A DNA stretch of 12,435 nt, taken from NCBI GenBank assembly GCA_030614945.1, contig JAUXAH010000027.1, positions 1-12,435 on the forward strand, written 5' to 3'. Origin of the DNA: Phycisphaerae bacterium (GTDB lineage: Bacteria; Planctomycetota; Phycisphaerae; Sedimentisphaerales; SG8-4). The translations under genes and the position numbers were made by a program. Within the stretch, counting starts at the first letter, position 1. Every line of letters starts with the position of its first letter. The notes under the pieces were generated by a model. It did not search any database and had not been told where the DNA came from. It saw only the letters and a program-made list of their open reading frames with translations. Shown here piece after piece: positions 1-5,537 of the stretch.

Positions 1-52
1 CCTTCTTTTCCTCATCCAAATGCGCGATTCTTTGATCAGTTACCTCTTTCAT
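1..52 (-). CDS. Partial small protein, runs off the left edge
   Basis: An ATG at 50-52 overlaps the TGA of the preceding zinc-finger gene by four bases (ATGA), the coupling style used throughout this array. Seventeen codons are visible (MKEVTDQRIAHLDEEKK), a charged, probably helical N-terminus. The rest lies outside the window, so no function can be given. Confidence 0.55.
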   Translation of the reverse strand, partial: MKEVTDQRIAHLDEEKK

Positions 53-147
53 TTGAAACATCTCCCCCGTTGCTTGTGTCGCCTTGGATCGCTTGTGAAC
101 TTACCACATTTCTCACATCTAACCCTACGACCATTCGGCAATCTCAT
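49..147 (-). CDS. 32-aa zinc-finger microprotein
   Basis: Very short ORF starting three bases after the stop of the upstream gene (TAG-ATG). It has a compact C-x2-C-x9-H-x5-C arrangement (C11, C14, H24, C30) in a strongly basic background, which suggests one zinc-binding knuckle able to bind nucleic acid. Its stop overlaps the next ATG. The function is unknown, and the call rests on the metal-ligand pattern and tight packing. Confidence 0.6.
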   Translation of the reverse strand: MRLPNGRRVRCEKCGKFTSDPRRHKQRGRCFK

Positions 148-264
148 CTACTCCCCCTCGCTTTTCTCCTCAAAATCGCAATACAGTCCAAGGTATCCAA
201 ATTTTTTCTGCACATCTGGATTGGCGAACTCGTTCCGCACGTCGGCCTCGGGCCACATCGGCAT
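148..264 (-). CDS. 38-aa hypothetical protein
   Basis: The start overlaps the previous stop by one base (TAATG). The protein is acidic and aromatic, with a WPEADVRNEF segment and a single Cys, and ends in SEGE, translated from the purine-rich Shine-Dalgarno sequence of the next gene. I do not recognise a family. Support is its place in an unbroken chain of overlapping genes. Confidence 0.5.
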   Translation of the reverse strand: MPMWPEADVRNEFANPDVQKKFGYLGLYCDFEEKSEGE

Positions 265-434
265 TAGTCAGCCCCTCCGTAGTCATCGATTACTTTCATC
301 GCCTGACTTATCCTCCGTATCTCCTCGCCATAATACGAAATGCGGTCGCGCTTGTGCGGGTGGACTCTCTTCAAGTAAGTGATGGCTCTCTGATACTTTT
401 CTTGGGCTTCTTTCAGCTCACTACGTATCGTCAT
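264..434 (-). CDS. 56-aa charged helical protein
   Basis: Starts four bases after the preceding TGA, with GAGGCG just upstream. Residues 4-24 and 36-51 are rich in Glu, Lys, Arg and Gln with spaced hydrophobics, so a two-helix hairpin or short coiled coil is likely. No Cys pairs or known motif are visible. It ends in GGAD with the stop overlapping the next start. Function is unknown. Confidence 0.55.
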   Translation of the reverse strand: MTIRSELKEAQEKYQRAITYLKRVHPHKRDRISYYGEEIRRISQAMKVIDDYGGAD

Positions 435-438
435 CGCC

Positions 439-687
439 TCATTCCCCCTCCTCGCCTCGCTTCAAGCCAGCAAATTGCGCGGGCTTTTCTTGAGCTTGAG
501 CTTTGGTGCGCCTTTGGCGTGCGAATAATGTGCGATGCGATGTGTGCGATTCTTTTAATTCTATAAACTGCCCATCGTGGAGTACGGCTCTAACCATATT
601 GGCGCTATTGCAACAGGGGCAACACTCTTTTTTACCAGACCATACGGCATCGCAGTCTTTGCATCCCCAATATTCGACTTCAATCAT
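439..687 (-). CDS. 82-aa zinc-ribbon protein with a repeat-derived tail
   Basis: The ATG overlaps the TGA of the upstream gene (ATGA). Residues 6-28 form a rubredoxin/zinc-ribbon-like unit: C9-x2-C12, then C22/C23 and C25/C26, able to hold one metal ion. Residues 30-60 are polar. Near the C-terminus, EKPAQFAG (residues 67-74) is encoded by the truncated palindromic-repeat copy at 461-489 and matches tails of unrelated genes in this window. The last residues (RGEEGE) come from the next gene's Shine-Dalgarno sequence. Likely a small zinc protein of unknown target. Confidence 0.7.
   Translation of the reverse strand: MIEVEYWGCKDCDAVWSGKKECCPCCNSANMVRAVLHDGQFIELKESHTSHRTLFARQRRTKAQAQEKPAQFAGLKRGEEGE
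461..489 (-). repeat. Truncated copy D of the palindromic element
   Basis: Read on the plus strand, 467-488 (ccagcaaattgcgcgggctt plus tt) matches the right-hand end of copies A and B (ccagcggattgcgcggactttt) with three mismatches in 22 positions. The left part is missing and is replaced by the Shine-Dalgarno module of the next junction. It is read in the same frame as the complete copies. Confidence 0.6.
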
Positions 688-839
688 CGCCCGGCCCCCT
701 TCTTTTCAAGCCACTTCAAAAGACAAGCCCTGCCGCAGAAGTACCAGAACTTGCCGAATGTTTTCTTGTATTCCCTCAACATAAGGAAATCCTCGGTCTG
801 GTACGGCTTGTCCTTCCCGCAGACGCAACATTTAGGCAT
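684..839 (-). CDS. 51-aa treble-clef/TRASH-like zinc protein
   Basis: The N-terminal knuckle (C4/C5, C7) is followed about 28 residues later by FCGRAC (C35, C39) and a helix ending LLKWLEKKG. CxxC, then FCxxxC and an amphipathic helix, is the layout of TRASH, MYM and other treble-clef metal-binding domains. Preceded by GAGGAGGGCTGAGGGTCG, a strong Shine-Dalgarno. The stop overlaps the next start. A metal-sensing or nucleic-acid role is inference. Confidence 0.7.
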   Translation of the reverse strand: MPKCCVCGKDKPYQTEDFLMLREYKKTFGKFWYFCGRACLLKWLEKKGAGR

Positions 840-845
840 CGACCC

Positions 846-1055
846 TCAGCCCTCCTCGCCGAGCACGTCATAGGTTCTACGAAAAGTCCTCTTGGTGATC
901 GGGTATTCCTCGCCTTCCACGCCGCGGATGATGAAATCGCGCCCCCTGATGGCAGTCAACTTCCCCTCCCTCGTTTCAATTATTTCGCGCTCTCCGACGA
1001 CTTCCCTGAACTCAATCACGACGGGCTTTTTTCTCGCCTTTTTCCACTCGGTCAT
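846..1055 (-). CDS. PGDYG-like phage-type protein
   Basis: 69-aa protein opening with KARKKPVVIEF and ending GRDFIIRGVEGEEYPITKRT followed by FRRTYDVL. This matches the recurrent small phage protein remembered as starting with KKPVVVEA and ending in a GDYIIKGVKGEFYP..F..TYE block (PGDYG-type). The family is common in tailed phages, and its function is not established. The middle part (EIIETREGKLTAI) fits the expected beta strand before the GD/GR turn. The C-terminal GEEG is shared with a Shine-Dalgarno module. It supports a viral origin for the array. Confidence 0.75.
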   Translation of the reverse strand: MTEWKKARKKPVVIEFREVVGEREIIETREGKLTAIRGRDFIIRGVEGEEYPITKRTFRRTYDVLGEEG

Positions 1056-1061
1056 CGGCCC

Positions 1062-1235
1062 TCAGCCCCCCTCGCCTCGCAACGGTTTTACAATCGCCAA
1101 AACTTCCCTGAAACATTTCTTGCATAGGTGGAGCTTCTCAACTACGGAAATCCCAAACATTGGTGGGGAGAACAATAGCCCACCGAATTCCCTTAGCTCT
1201 TTACCGCATTTATCACATCTTGGCTTGATACCCAT
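1062..1235 (-). CDS. 57-aa four-cysteine zinc protein
   Basis: C7-x2-C10 is followed 27 residues later by C38-x2-C41, with hydrophobic sequence and a helix after the second pair (FREVLAIV). This is a typical treble-clef/zinc-ribbon spacing. The start follows the previous TGA by one base (TGA-A-ATG). The gene closes inside a six-G Shine-Dalgarno module, giving an RGEGG tail. Target unknown. Confidence 0.7.
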   Translation of the reverse strand: MGIKPRCDKCGKELREFGGLLFSPPMFGISVVEKLHLCKKCFREVLAIVKPLRGEGG

Positions 1236-1595
1236 TCACCTCAGCCTCCTCGTTTTTCTTCCTTGAGCGCGATTCTTCAGAAAGTTGAGAATTGAGGTAA
1301 GGCGCTTTGGGTACACGTTGATAGTTTCACAATCAAATGTACCATCGTAGTAAGCTGTCATTTCTGGAAGTGCCTTGGAAAAAGGATGATAAATTAAAAA
1401 GTGTCTTGTTTCTTTTTTCTCTAATTGCTCTGCATGGAAAATCGCAAATTCATCATAACTTTTGAGGAGGTTCCATTCTACTAACCTTCCATTTTCCTTG
1501 ACCTCAAAAATTCGCATAATTTCTCTGCACACACGGCAATATTTTTCGCCTCTCTTTATTCTGCAAGTTTTTCCGCAATTCTTACAAATTTTCAT
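1236..1595 (-). CDS. 119-aa protein with N-terminal zinc finger
   Basis: The N-terminus has C4-x2-C7, C11, C20-x2-C23 around a basic loop, so one zinc site is likely. The remaining ~90 residues (aromatic, with FAIFHAEQLEKKE and LIYHPFSKAL segments) resemble no family I can name. The C-terminus is very basic (GRKTRRLR), translated through an AGGAGGCTGAGG Shine-Dalgarno in a different frame from most junctions. The start overlaps the upstream gene by 14 bases. Confidence 0.75.
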   Translation of the reverse strand: MKICKNCGKTCRIKRGEKYCRVCREIMRIFEVKENGRLVEWNLLKSYDEFAIFHAEQLEKKETRHFLIYHPFSKALPEMTAYYDGTFDCETINVYPKRLTSILNFLKNRAQGRKTRRLR

Positions 1596-1749
1596 CAGCC
1601 CTCAGCCCCCCCTCGCCTCGCGCTAATTTCATCCACTCATCAGTTTCCACACTAACAACTCTCAAGGAACCATAACTTGCCCCACACTCGCAACCAGTTC
1701 CATCGGGTAGTTTCCGTTTGCCGCAATACCTACACTCGTAAACGTTCAT
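1582..1749 (-). CDS. 55-aa zinc-ribbon protein
   Basis: Two knuckles, C6-x2-C9 and C20-x-C22 (ECRYCGKRK and GCECGA), form a minimal zinc ribbon. The stop is TAA at 1582, overlapping the next gene by 14 bases. The tract here has seven Gs where the same junction at 1062 has six; with six Gs the protein would end at a TGA like its neighbours, so the last residues may reflect a homopolymer slip. Confidence 0.65.
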   Translation of the reverse strand: MNVYECRYCGKRKLPDGTGCECGASYGSLRVVSVETDEWMKLARGEGGLRADENL

Positions 1750-1753
1750 CGCG

Positions 1754-1933
1754 TCACTTCCCCCCTCGCTTTTTCCGTGATTTTTTCCTCACTTTAAAAT
1801 TGAAAACAGAATTGAACCAAAGAGTGCTGATGTCTTTGTGTGTCAATCTTATTGGTTTATTGCAATGTGGGCAATTTACACTCTGCGCGGGGTGGTAAAC
1901 CCTCAAATCTTCTTCTCGTCTGCGTTTAGCCAT
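1754..1933 (-). CDS. 59-aa basic single-knuckle zinc protein
   Basis: Starts MAKRRREEDL after a GAGGTGA Shine-Dalgarno. One CPHC knuckle (C21, C24) with flanking H14 and H32 could give a C2H2 site. The C-terminal third is extremely basic (VRKKSRKKRGGK). That tail and about 30 bases of junction DNA are nearly identical to the end of the gene at 3643-3846. Nucleic-acid binding is plausible. Confidence 0.65.
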   Translation of the reverse strand: MAKRRREEDLRVYHPAQSVNCPHCNKPIRLTHKDISTLWFNSVFNFKVRKKSRKKRGGK

Positions 1934-1938
1934 TCACC

Positions 1939-2028
1939 TCAGCCCCCTCTCCTTTTCCTCAGTCGATAGCACAGCCAAGCACAAACCACGCAAAGGATGA
2001 GAACGGTGATGGGTTTAAGATAGAACAT
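1939..2028 (-). CDS. 29-aa single-pass membrane microprotein
   Basis: Too short for standard gene calling. MFYLKPITVLILCVVCAWLC is a hydrophobic span of about 18 residues, followed by YRLRKRRGG, a strongly positive tail predicted to stay in the cytoplasm. Start and stop both fit the gene chain (TGA-GGCAAA-ATG upstream, CTGA then ATG downstream). It may regulate or anchor a membrane partner, but its function is unknown. Confidence 0.6.
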   Translation of the reverse strand: MFYLKPITVLILCVVCAWLCYRLRKRRGG

Positions 2029-2034
2029 TTTGCC

Positions 2035-2310
2035 TCACTCCTCGTTTTTTGGGATTTGCTGAATGGAAAGAATCGTCCTGAGTTCCCTGTAATTCTCCAA
2101 GAAGTCGTGACCCCGATCGGTGACCGCCCAAGCCGATGGCGAATTGGTCTGGATTTTTATCAGCCCACCCTTGATCAAGCTGTTCATGTATCGCCTACAC
2201 CGGTTGAAGTTCAGGTTTGCCTTGTAGACGATGTTGGTCTTGTTGCGCCCGTCGTCGATCGCGCTCAGGATATCGGCGTAGATGTCGAGTAGGGTTCTCT
2301 TCTCAGCCAT
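2035..2310 (-). CDS. Archaeal winged-helix regulator (HTH_45-like)
   Basis: 91-aa protein with the layout of the archaeal HTH_45 winged helix: helix 1 (IYADILSAI), then KTNIVYKANLNFNRCRRYM as the helix-turn-helix, the GGLIK turn after the recognition helix, a wing (SAWAVTDRGHDFLENY) and a final helix. The motif 'T-I-Y-K-A-N-L-N-F' followed by 'T-D-R-G' is characteristic. Likely a DNA-binding transcription regulator. Its target could be this element's own promoters, since it sits deep inside the array (inference). Confidence 0.85.
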   Translation of the reverse strand: MAEKRTLLDIYADILSAIDDGRNKTNIVYKANLNFNRCRRYMNSLIKGGLIKIQTNSPSAWAVTDRGHDFLENYRELRTILSIQQIPKNEE

Positions 2311-2316
2311 GCCTAC

Positions 2317-2430
2317 TCACCTTCGCCCCTTCTCCTTTTTCTTTTTCTTCTGGATTAGATGACAATTCTCATGTTTACCCAGCTCACCAGCGGAAATAAA
2401 TCGCCTATGAGTTACACAGTACCACGGCAC
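2317..2430 (-). CDS. 37-aa C/H-rich microprotein, GTG start
   Basis: The GTG start lies 10 bases after GGAGG, and the frame closes at TGA just before the next gene. C5-x2-H8 (YCVTH) and H20-x2-C23 (HENCH) give a plausible zinc site, followed by a KKKKKEKGRR basic tail. No family is recognised. The correct chain position and ligand pattern support it. Confidence 0.55.
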   Translation of the reverse strand: MPWYCVTHRRFISAGELGKHENCHLIQKKKKKEKGRR

Positions 2431-2435
2431 TTATC

Positions 2436-2546
2436 TCAGCCCTCCATCACAATACGGCCACACTTTAAACAGTCTATAACACATCTACCGTCCGCAACAG
2501 AATGACCATATCTCAGATTTTCGCTTCCACAAACAGGACACTTCAT
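2436..2546 (-). CDS. 36-aa zinc-ribbon microprotein
   Basis: The whole protein is one zinc ribbon: C3-x2-C6 (CPVCGS) and C27-x2-C30 (CLKCG), separated by 20 residues containing strand-like SVADGRCVIDC. The ATG follows the upstream TGA by four bases with GGAG between. The frame is open further upstream, but that part overlaps another gene and has no ribosome site, so the short start is preferred. Confidence 0.7.
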   Translation of the reverse strand: MKCPVCGSENLRYGHSVADGRCVIDCLKCGRIVMEG

Positions 2547-2550
2547 CTCC

Positions 2551-2865
2551 TCACCCCTTCTTCTCCCCGCCCTCGCCTTCACCCAAAATCCTGCGGAGAA
2601 TCCAATCTGAGCAGAAAATCCCCGCTTCTCCTTCTTTATAAAGGGGGCACTTTTTGCAGAGTTCATCATCCAAATGAGTTTCGTTCTCAGAACATTCATC
2701 TATGAGTTTGATGGCATCTTTCACGCTCGTCCCGAAGGAGTTGATTAACCCCAAAATGTTATAATAATTTATTTCTTCGTGGAATGGTCCAGTACCCTTT
2801 TCTAACATTAAGTCTCCAAGCGCCTTCGTCAACCCCTCGAAATTCTTGATTTCAGCCATGTTCAT
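2551..2865 (-). CDS. 104-aa four-cysteine protein
   Basis: Start chosen at the ATG seven bases after GGTGAT; an ATG six bases further in is also possible. The N-terminal 55 residues look helical (LTKALGDLMLEKG, VKDAIKLIDEC). C58, C70, C73 (CKKCPLYKEG) and C85 (FCSDWIL) could bind zinc or an iron-sulfur cluster. 'C-x2-CPLY...C..WI' recurs in small archaeal and viral proteins as I remember them. The tail GEGEGGEKKG comes from a Shine-Dalgarno-rich 3' end. Role unknown. Confidence 0.65.
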   Translation of the reverse strand: MNMAEIKNFEGLTKALGDLMLEKGTGPFHEEINYYNILGLINSFGTSVKDAIKLIDECSENETHLDDELCKKCPLYKEGEAGIFCSDWILRRILGEGEGGEKKG

Positions 2866-3139
2866 TCCCCCCATCACCGAGGAGCCATGTCAATCCTCTT
2901 GCTTCAACAGTATTGGCATAACAATTAGAACAACCACATCGATAACGACTAAAATAATTGTCATGTCTTGATTGTAGTAGATCCTTCCGCCTCACCTCAA
3001 CCATCTCCTTGATTTCTTTCCATGCTTTGAGTTCTATCTCCCCTATGTTGTGATGAAGAATGTCTCCATACGGTCTTTTCTTCTCAAGCTCCTCAATCCG
3101 AGCCAGAATAGAACCTTTGCGATATTCAGCCACGCTCAC
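2852..3139 (-). CDS. 95-aa coiled-coil protein with CGC-x2-C motif
   Basis: The GTG start six bases after GAGG overlaps the end of the RHH gene by 14 bases. Residues 5-55 are highly charged and helical (ARIEELEKKR, WKEIKEMVEVRRKDLL), probably a coiled coil. C68-x-C70-x2-C73 forms a compact Cys cluster near the C-terminus. It may pair with its neighbour at 2551, which it overlaps by 14 bases. Function unknown. Confidence 0.6.
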   Translation of the reverse strand: MSVAEYRKGSILARIEELEKKRPYGDILHHNIGEIELKAWKEIKEMVEVRRKDLLQSRHDNYFSRYRCGCSNCYANTVEARGLTWLLGDGGNEHG

Positions 3140-3317
3140 CGACCCCCTCGCCTCGCTTTATTTCCCATTTGATTATCTTATTGGCGAACTCATCAACGCT
3201 CATTCCCCTCTTATCGGCGCGTTTCTTGAGTTCCTTGTAAAGTGTGTCATCTATCTCAAGTTCAACTTCCCCTGTTGTCTTGTTCACTTTTACAACAACG
3301 ATTTGACCTTCAGACAT
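3126..3317 (-). CDS. Ribbon-helix-helix (CopG-like) DNA-binding protein
   Basis: 63-aa protein: beta strand (GEVELEIDDTLYKELKKRAD), turn (KRGMSV), helix (DEFANKIIKWEIKRG). Strand, helix, 'G-M-S-V', then 'D-E-F-A-N-K-I-I' is the CopG/MetJ ribbon-helix-helix plan. The preceding 17 residues form an additional strand. Preceded by GGAGGGCTGAGGGCTG before ATG. RHH proteins bind operators as dimers and often repress their own operon, but no operator is seen next to this gene. Confidence 0.75.
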   Translation of the reverse strand: MSEGQIVVVKVNKTTGEVELEIDDTLYKELKKRADKRGMSVDEFANKIIKWEIKRGEGVGERG

Positions 3318-3323
3318 CAGCCC

Positions 3324-3497
3324 TCAGCCCTCCTCCTTTCCTTTTTTCCCTTTGTAGAGGGTTTCTTGCGTTCCTGCGTCAAAGTCAATGAGGGTTATTG
3401 TCAGATTTGGATTGGTTGAGCGAATTTGTTTCGCCAACTTTTTACCTTCCTTTGCCAGCAACGGTTCTATGGATAGTGCATATTTTCTTTTTTTCAT
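3324..3497 (-). CDS. 57-aa basic hypothetical protein
   Basis: Compact alpha/beta-looking protein without cysteines: MKKRKYALSIEPLLAKEGKK, then a helix (LAKQIRSTNPN), a strand (LTITLIDFDAG) and a hairpin (TQETLYKGKKG). No known family is recognised. It lies between RHH and zinc-finger genes, and its stop is in the GGGCTGAGGGCTGATG junction module. The strand content suggests a real small domain and not chance sequence. Confidence 0.55.
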   Translation of the reverse strand: MKKRKYALSIEPLLAKEGKKLAKQIRSTNPNLTITLIDFDAGTQETLYKGKKGKEEG

Positions 3498-3503
3498 GTC
3501 CAC

Positions 3504-3638
3504 TCAGCCCTCCTCGCCTCGCCAAATTTTAATGATGTAAGCATAGCAATTTGAGCAGAACGCTTTCCAGTCAACATGATATCGTTTTTCGTTTCGCTCA
3601 ATCCGCTTACCACAGCCCGAGCAAATTCTATTCCTCAT
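3504..3638 (-). CDS. 44-aa treble-clef zinc microprotein
   Basis: C6-x2-C9 (CSGCGK) and C28-x2-C31 (FCSNCYAYII) are separated by 18 residues containing a YHVDWK strand, typical of LIM/treble-clef half-domains. The ATG follows the upstream TGA by four bases with GAGGCG. It ends WRGEEG, read from the repeated GCGAGGCGAGGAGGGCTGA junction. Target unknown. Confidence 0.7.
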   Translation of the reverse strand: MRNRICSGCGKRIERNEKRYHVDWKAFCSNCYAYIIKIWRGEEG

Positions 3639-3642
3639 CGCC

Positions 3643-3846
3643 TCACTTCCCCCCTCGCTTTTTCCCGAAGTATTTCCTGATGCGCTTGACCGACTTCTTG
3701 GTCCCCTTGAGTTTGGCGCCGCAGAACGGGCAGAAGTTGATCGGGTAGCAGTTTCGCCCTATGTCTATCGTGGTCAGGTGGCTTGGGGCGTAGTCTATGA
3801 TGCCCTTCTCATCGGCAAACTTCATCTCCTTGCAGCAATACGTCAT
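3643..3846 (-). CDS. 67-aa zinc protein with basic tail
   Basis: C4/C5, C33 and C39-x2-C42 (CPFCGAKL) provide a zinc site around a beta-rich core (GIIDYAPSHLTTIDIG). The tail KKSVKRIRKYFGKKRGGK is strongly basic. Tail and junction match those at 1754, so the two genes may share a duplicated 3' cassette. The start overlaps the previous stop (ATGA). Confidence 0.7.
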   Translation of the reverse strand: MTYCCKEMKFADEKGIIDYAPSHLTTIDIGRNCYPINFCPFCGAKLKGTKKSVKRIRKYFGKKRGGK

Positions 3847-4241
3847 TTCCTCACCTTCCCGCCTCTGCGCCCGCCGGTCCGTGTAGGATGGATAACCCCG
3901 CCCGAAGGCTTGCGCCCCCGGGATGGGCCGGCGGAATGCGCGGACTTTTCAAGTGAGCGTACTAATTCGGGATCGAGATTTTTATTCCATTGTGGCTTGG
4001 GATAACCCCATATCTTGAGCCAGCGCTTTTGAAAAGCCGTAAGTTCCTCCCGTGTTTTTGGCGGGGAGGATAGTTTACGATATTTCCTTGTTTCAATCGT
4101 GTCTTTGATGTCGATGAGGATAGCCAACTGTGCGGCATAGAATTTTTTAATTTCGACATCCATTTCAGAGCCTAATGCAAGTGTTCGTTCCCCTATCGCG
4201 CCGTCGAGATCGCGTTTGAAGTAATCAAGTTCAGAAGCCAT
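3843..4241 (-). CDS. 132-aa helical protein with repeat-derived C-terminus
   Basis: Residues 1-95 look like a genuine helical protein (LDYFKRDLDGAIGERTL, AAQLAILIDIKDTIE, KTREELTAFQKRWLKIWGYP). From about residue 99 on, the sequence (EKSAHSAG to GGRRGG) is encoded by full palindromic copy A. Removing it would leave a domain ending near LDPELVRSL. ATG at 4239-4241 is chosen over the TTG before it. The start lies three bases after the ParB-like gene's stop. No family is recognised. Confidence 0.7.
   Translation of the reverse strand: MASELDYFKRDLDGAIGERTLALGSEMDVEIKKFYAAQLAILIDIKDTIETRKYRKLSSPPKTREELTAFQKRWLKIWGYPKPQWNKNLDPELVRSLEKSAHSAGPSRGRKPSGGVIHPTRTGGRRGGKVRK
3865..3950 (-). repeat. Full copy A of the palindromic element
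   Basis: On the plus strand it starts ctgcgcccgccggtcc and ends ggccggcggaatgcgcgg, then acttttc. The ends are imperfect inverted repeats of one another. It aligns end to end with copy C, including gcttgcgcccc against gcttgcaccct in the middle. The core, 3865-3943, is 79 bases. Confidence 0.8.
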
Positions 4242-4244
4242 CAA

Positions 4245-5537
4245 TCATCCCCCCTGCGCCCGCTGACCCGGGGTCAGAGCGTGTTCGGATCTGTTTGAAA
4301 ACAGACCCCCCAGACCAGCGGATTGCGCGGACTTTTTTCTTTCGATATCAGTAATTTTTATCAGGAGCTTATCGTCTGACCTCAATTTCAGCAACTCCGT
4401 TACCTTCTTCGGAAAGCTGTAGCGCAGTAAAAGTTGCCCATGGCTGCCATCGCGCATGATCAAGGAGAAATCTTTGTTAACCAGCTCCAGATTATCCTCA
4501 ATAGTTCCTTTGAGCAGCACATTGGATTTTGACACGAGTTCCAGACAGCTCTTTCGCAGCTGTTTGAGTGAGGCGCGGAATATTACCCTGTCCATACGTA
4601 TAGTGTCCAAAGGTAGTCTATTTCCCCTGTAATTCCACAACGAGCTACCGAGACGGAAGCATCGCACACTCAGACGATCCATGCCGTTGTCTTCACGCTT
4701 TCGCGCCGAGCCCGAGTTCATATTCCTGAACTGCTCCGCACCATTCTCAAGTATTTCATCGACAATAAATTTGAGATGAACATAGCGGATTTTCTCGTGG
4801 ACAATTCGTTCAAAGAGCTGAAGCCTGAGCCCATTATCCGCGATCCTTGAGAGTTCGTATGCCATCCTGACCGTTATAAAGCCCTTCCGCAGCCATTCGT
4901 CCGAATTGGTGTCGGTGGTTGCGCATATCACCTTTCGTTGTATGGGTTCCGGCAGGTTGAGCAGGCGCAGGTATATAATTGCGGTGTTCGGACTTATGGC
5001 CATCATCTCAAGTAGCCTTTCTGCCTTGGACACATCGCCAGCCTTGAAGCCAAGACGACCAGTGAATTTTGAACCCACCGCCCCGCGCTTCTCGACGAGA
5101 CTAATCTGGTTTATCAGCGTGAATGCGCGGAGAAGGTCGTTATTGATGCTCGGGATGTCGCAAAGGACTTGGAATATTGCCTGGCCCTTCTCAACTGGCG
5201 CGAAGTCCTTCCGTAGCACGTTCTCGATCGCCAAGTCGAGCGCGAGGTCCTTTGGAGTGCTCTGTCTTCGCACGATTACCTGGATGATCTTTCTTCTCAG
5301 GTACTTGAATGCCCTCAGCCGCCTGTGCCCCCCGACAATAATATAATGATCACGCACTTTCACGACCGCGATGGGATTAATCAACCCACGTTCGCTGATG
5401 CTTTTTGCGAGAAGCTTGATCCCACGGCGGGGGTACCTTTTGCGCGTTTGGTACGGATTATCCTTTATCAGGTTTATTGGGATATTTTGAACGCGCATCA
5501 TGGCATCTCGCTGGCGTCTTTCATCGCGTGAGAGCAT
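4245..5537 (-). CDS. ParB-like nuclease/CTPase-domain protein (second of pair)
   Basis: 430-aa protein with a clear N-terminal ParB domain: IPINLIKDNPYQTRK (18-33), RGLINPIAVV (50-59), the nucleotide-binding VGGHRRLRA box (68-76), then ENVLRKDFAPVEKGQAI (105-121). A longer DNA-binding middle (about 125-255) has SPNTAIIYLRLLNLP as a possible helix-turn-helix. The C-terminal part (from about 275) is unlike chromosomal ParB, and its last 28 residues are encoded by palindromic copy B. ATG at 5535-5537 overlaps the TGA of the first ParB gene (TGATG). No ParA is nearby, so it may regulate or silence DNA and not segregate it. Confidence 0.9.
   Translation of the reverse strand: MLSRDERRQRDAMMRVQNIPINLIKDNPYQTRKRYPRRGIKLLAKSISERGLINPIAVVKVRDHYIIVGGHRRLRAFKYLRRKIIQVIVRRQSTPKDLALDLAIENVLRKDFAPVEKGQAIFQVLCDIPSINNDLLRAFTLINQISLVEKRGAVGSKFTGRLGFKAGDVSKAERLLEMMAISPNTAIIYLRLLNLPEPIQRKVICATTDTNSDEWLRKGFITVRMAYELSRIADNGLRLQLFERIVHEKIRYVHLKFIVDEILENGAEQFRNMNSGSARKREDNGMDRLSVRCFRLGSSLWNYRGNRLPLDTIRMDRVIFRASLKQLRKSCLELVSKSNVLLKGTIEDNLELVNKDFSLIMRDGSHGQLLLRYSFPKKVTELLKLRSDDKLLIKITDIERKKSAQSAGLGGLFSNRSEHALTPGQRAQGG
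4254..4337 (-). repeat. Full copy B of the palindromic element
   Basis: The core at 4254-4330 (77 bases) has the same conserved ends: ctgcgcccgctgaccc on the left and ccagcggattgcgcgg on the right. Two internal hairpins are visible: 4261-4281 (cgctgaccc pairing with gggtcagagcg) and about 4287-4307 (tctgttt pairing with aaacaga). It supplies the end and stop codon of the ParB-like gene. Confidence 0.8.

Noticed and set aside
892..1266. 124-aa plus-strand ORF
   Set aside because: Antisense to the PGDYG-like and zinc-finger genes. Ser/Pro-rich shadow.
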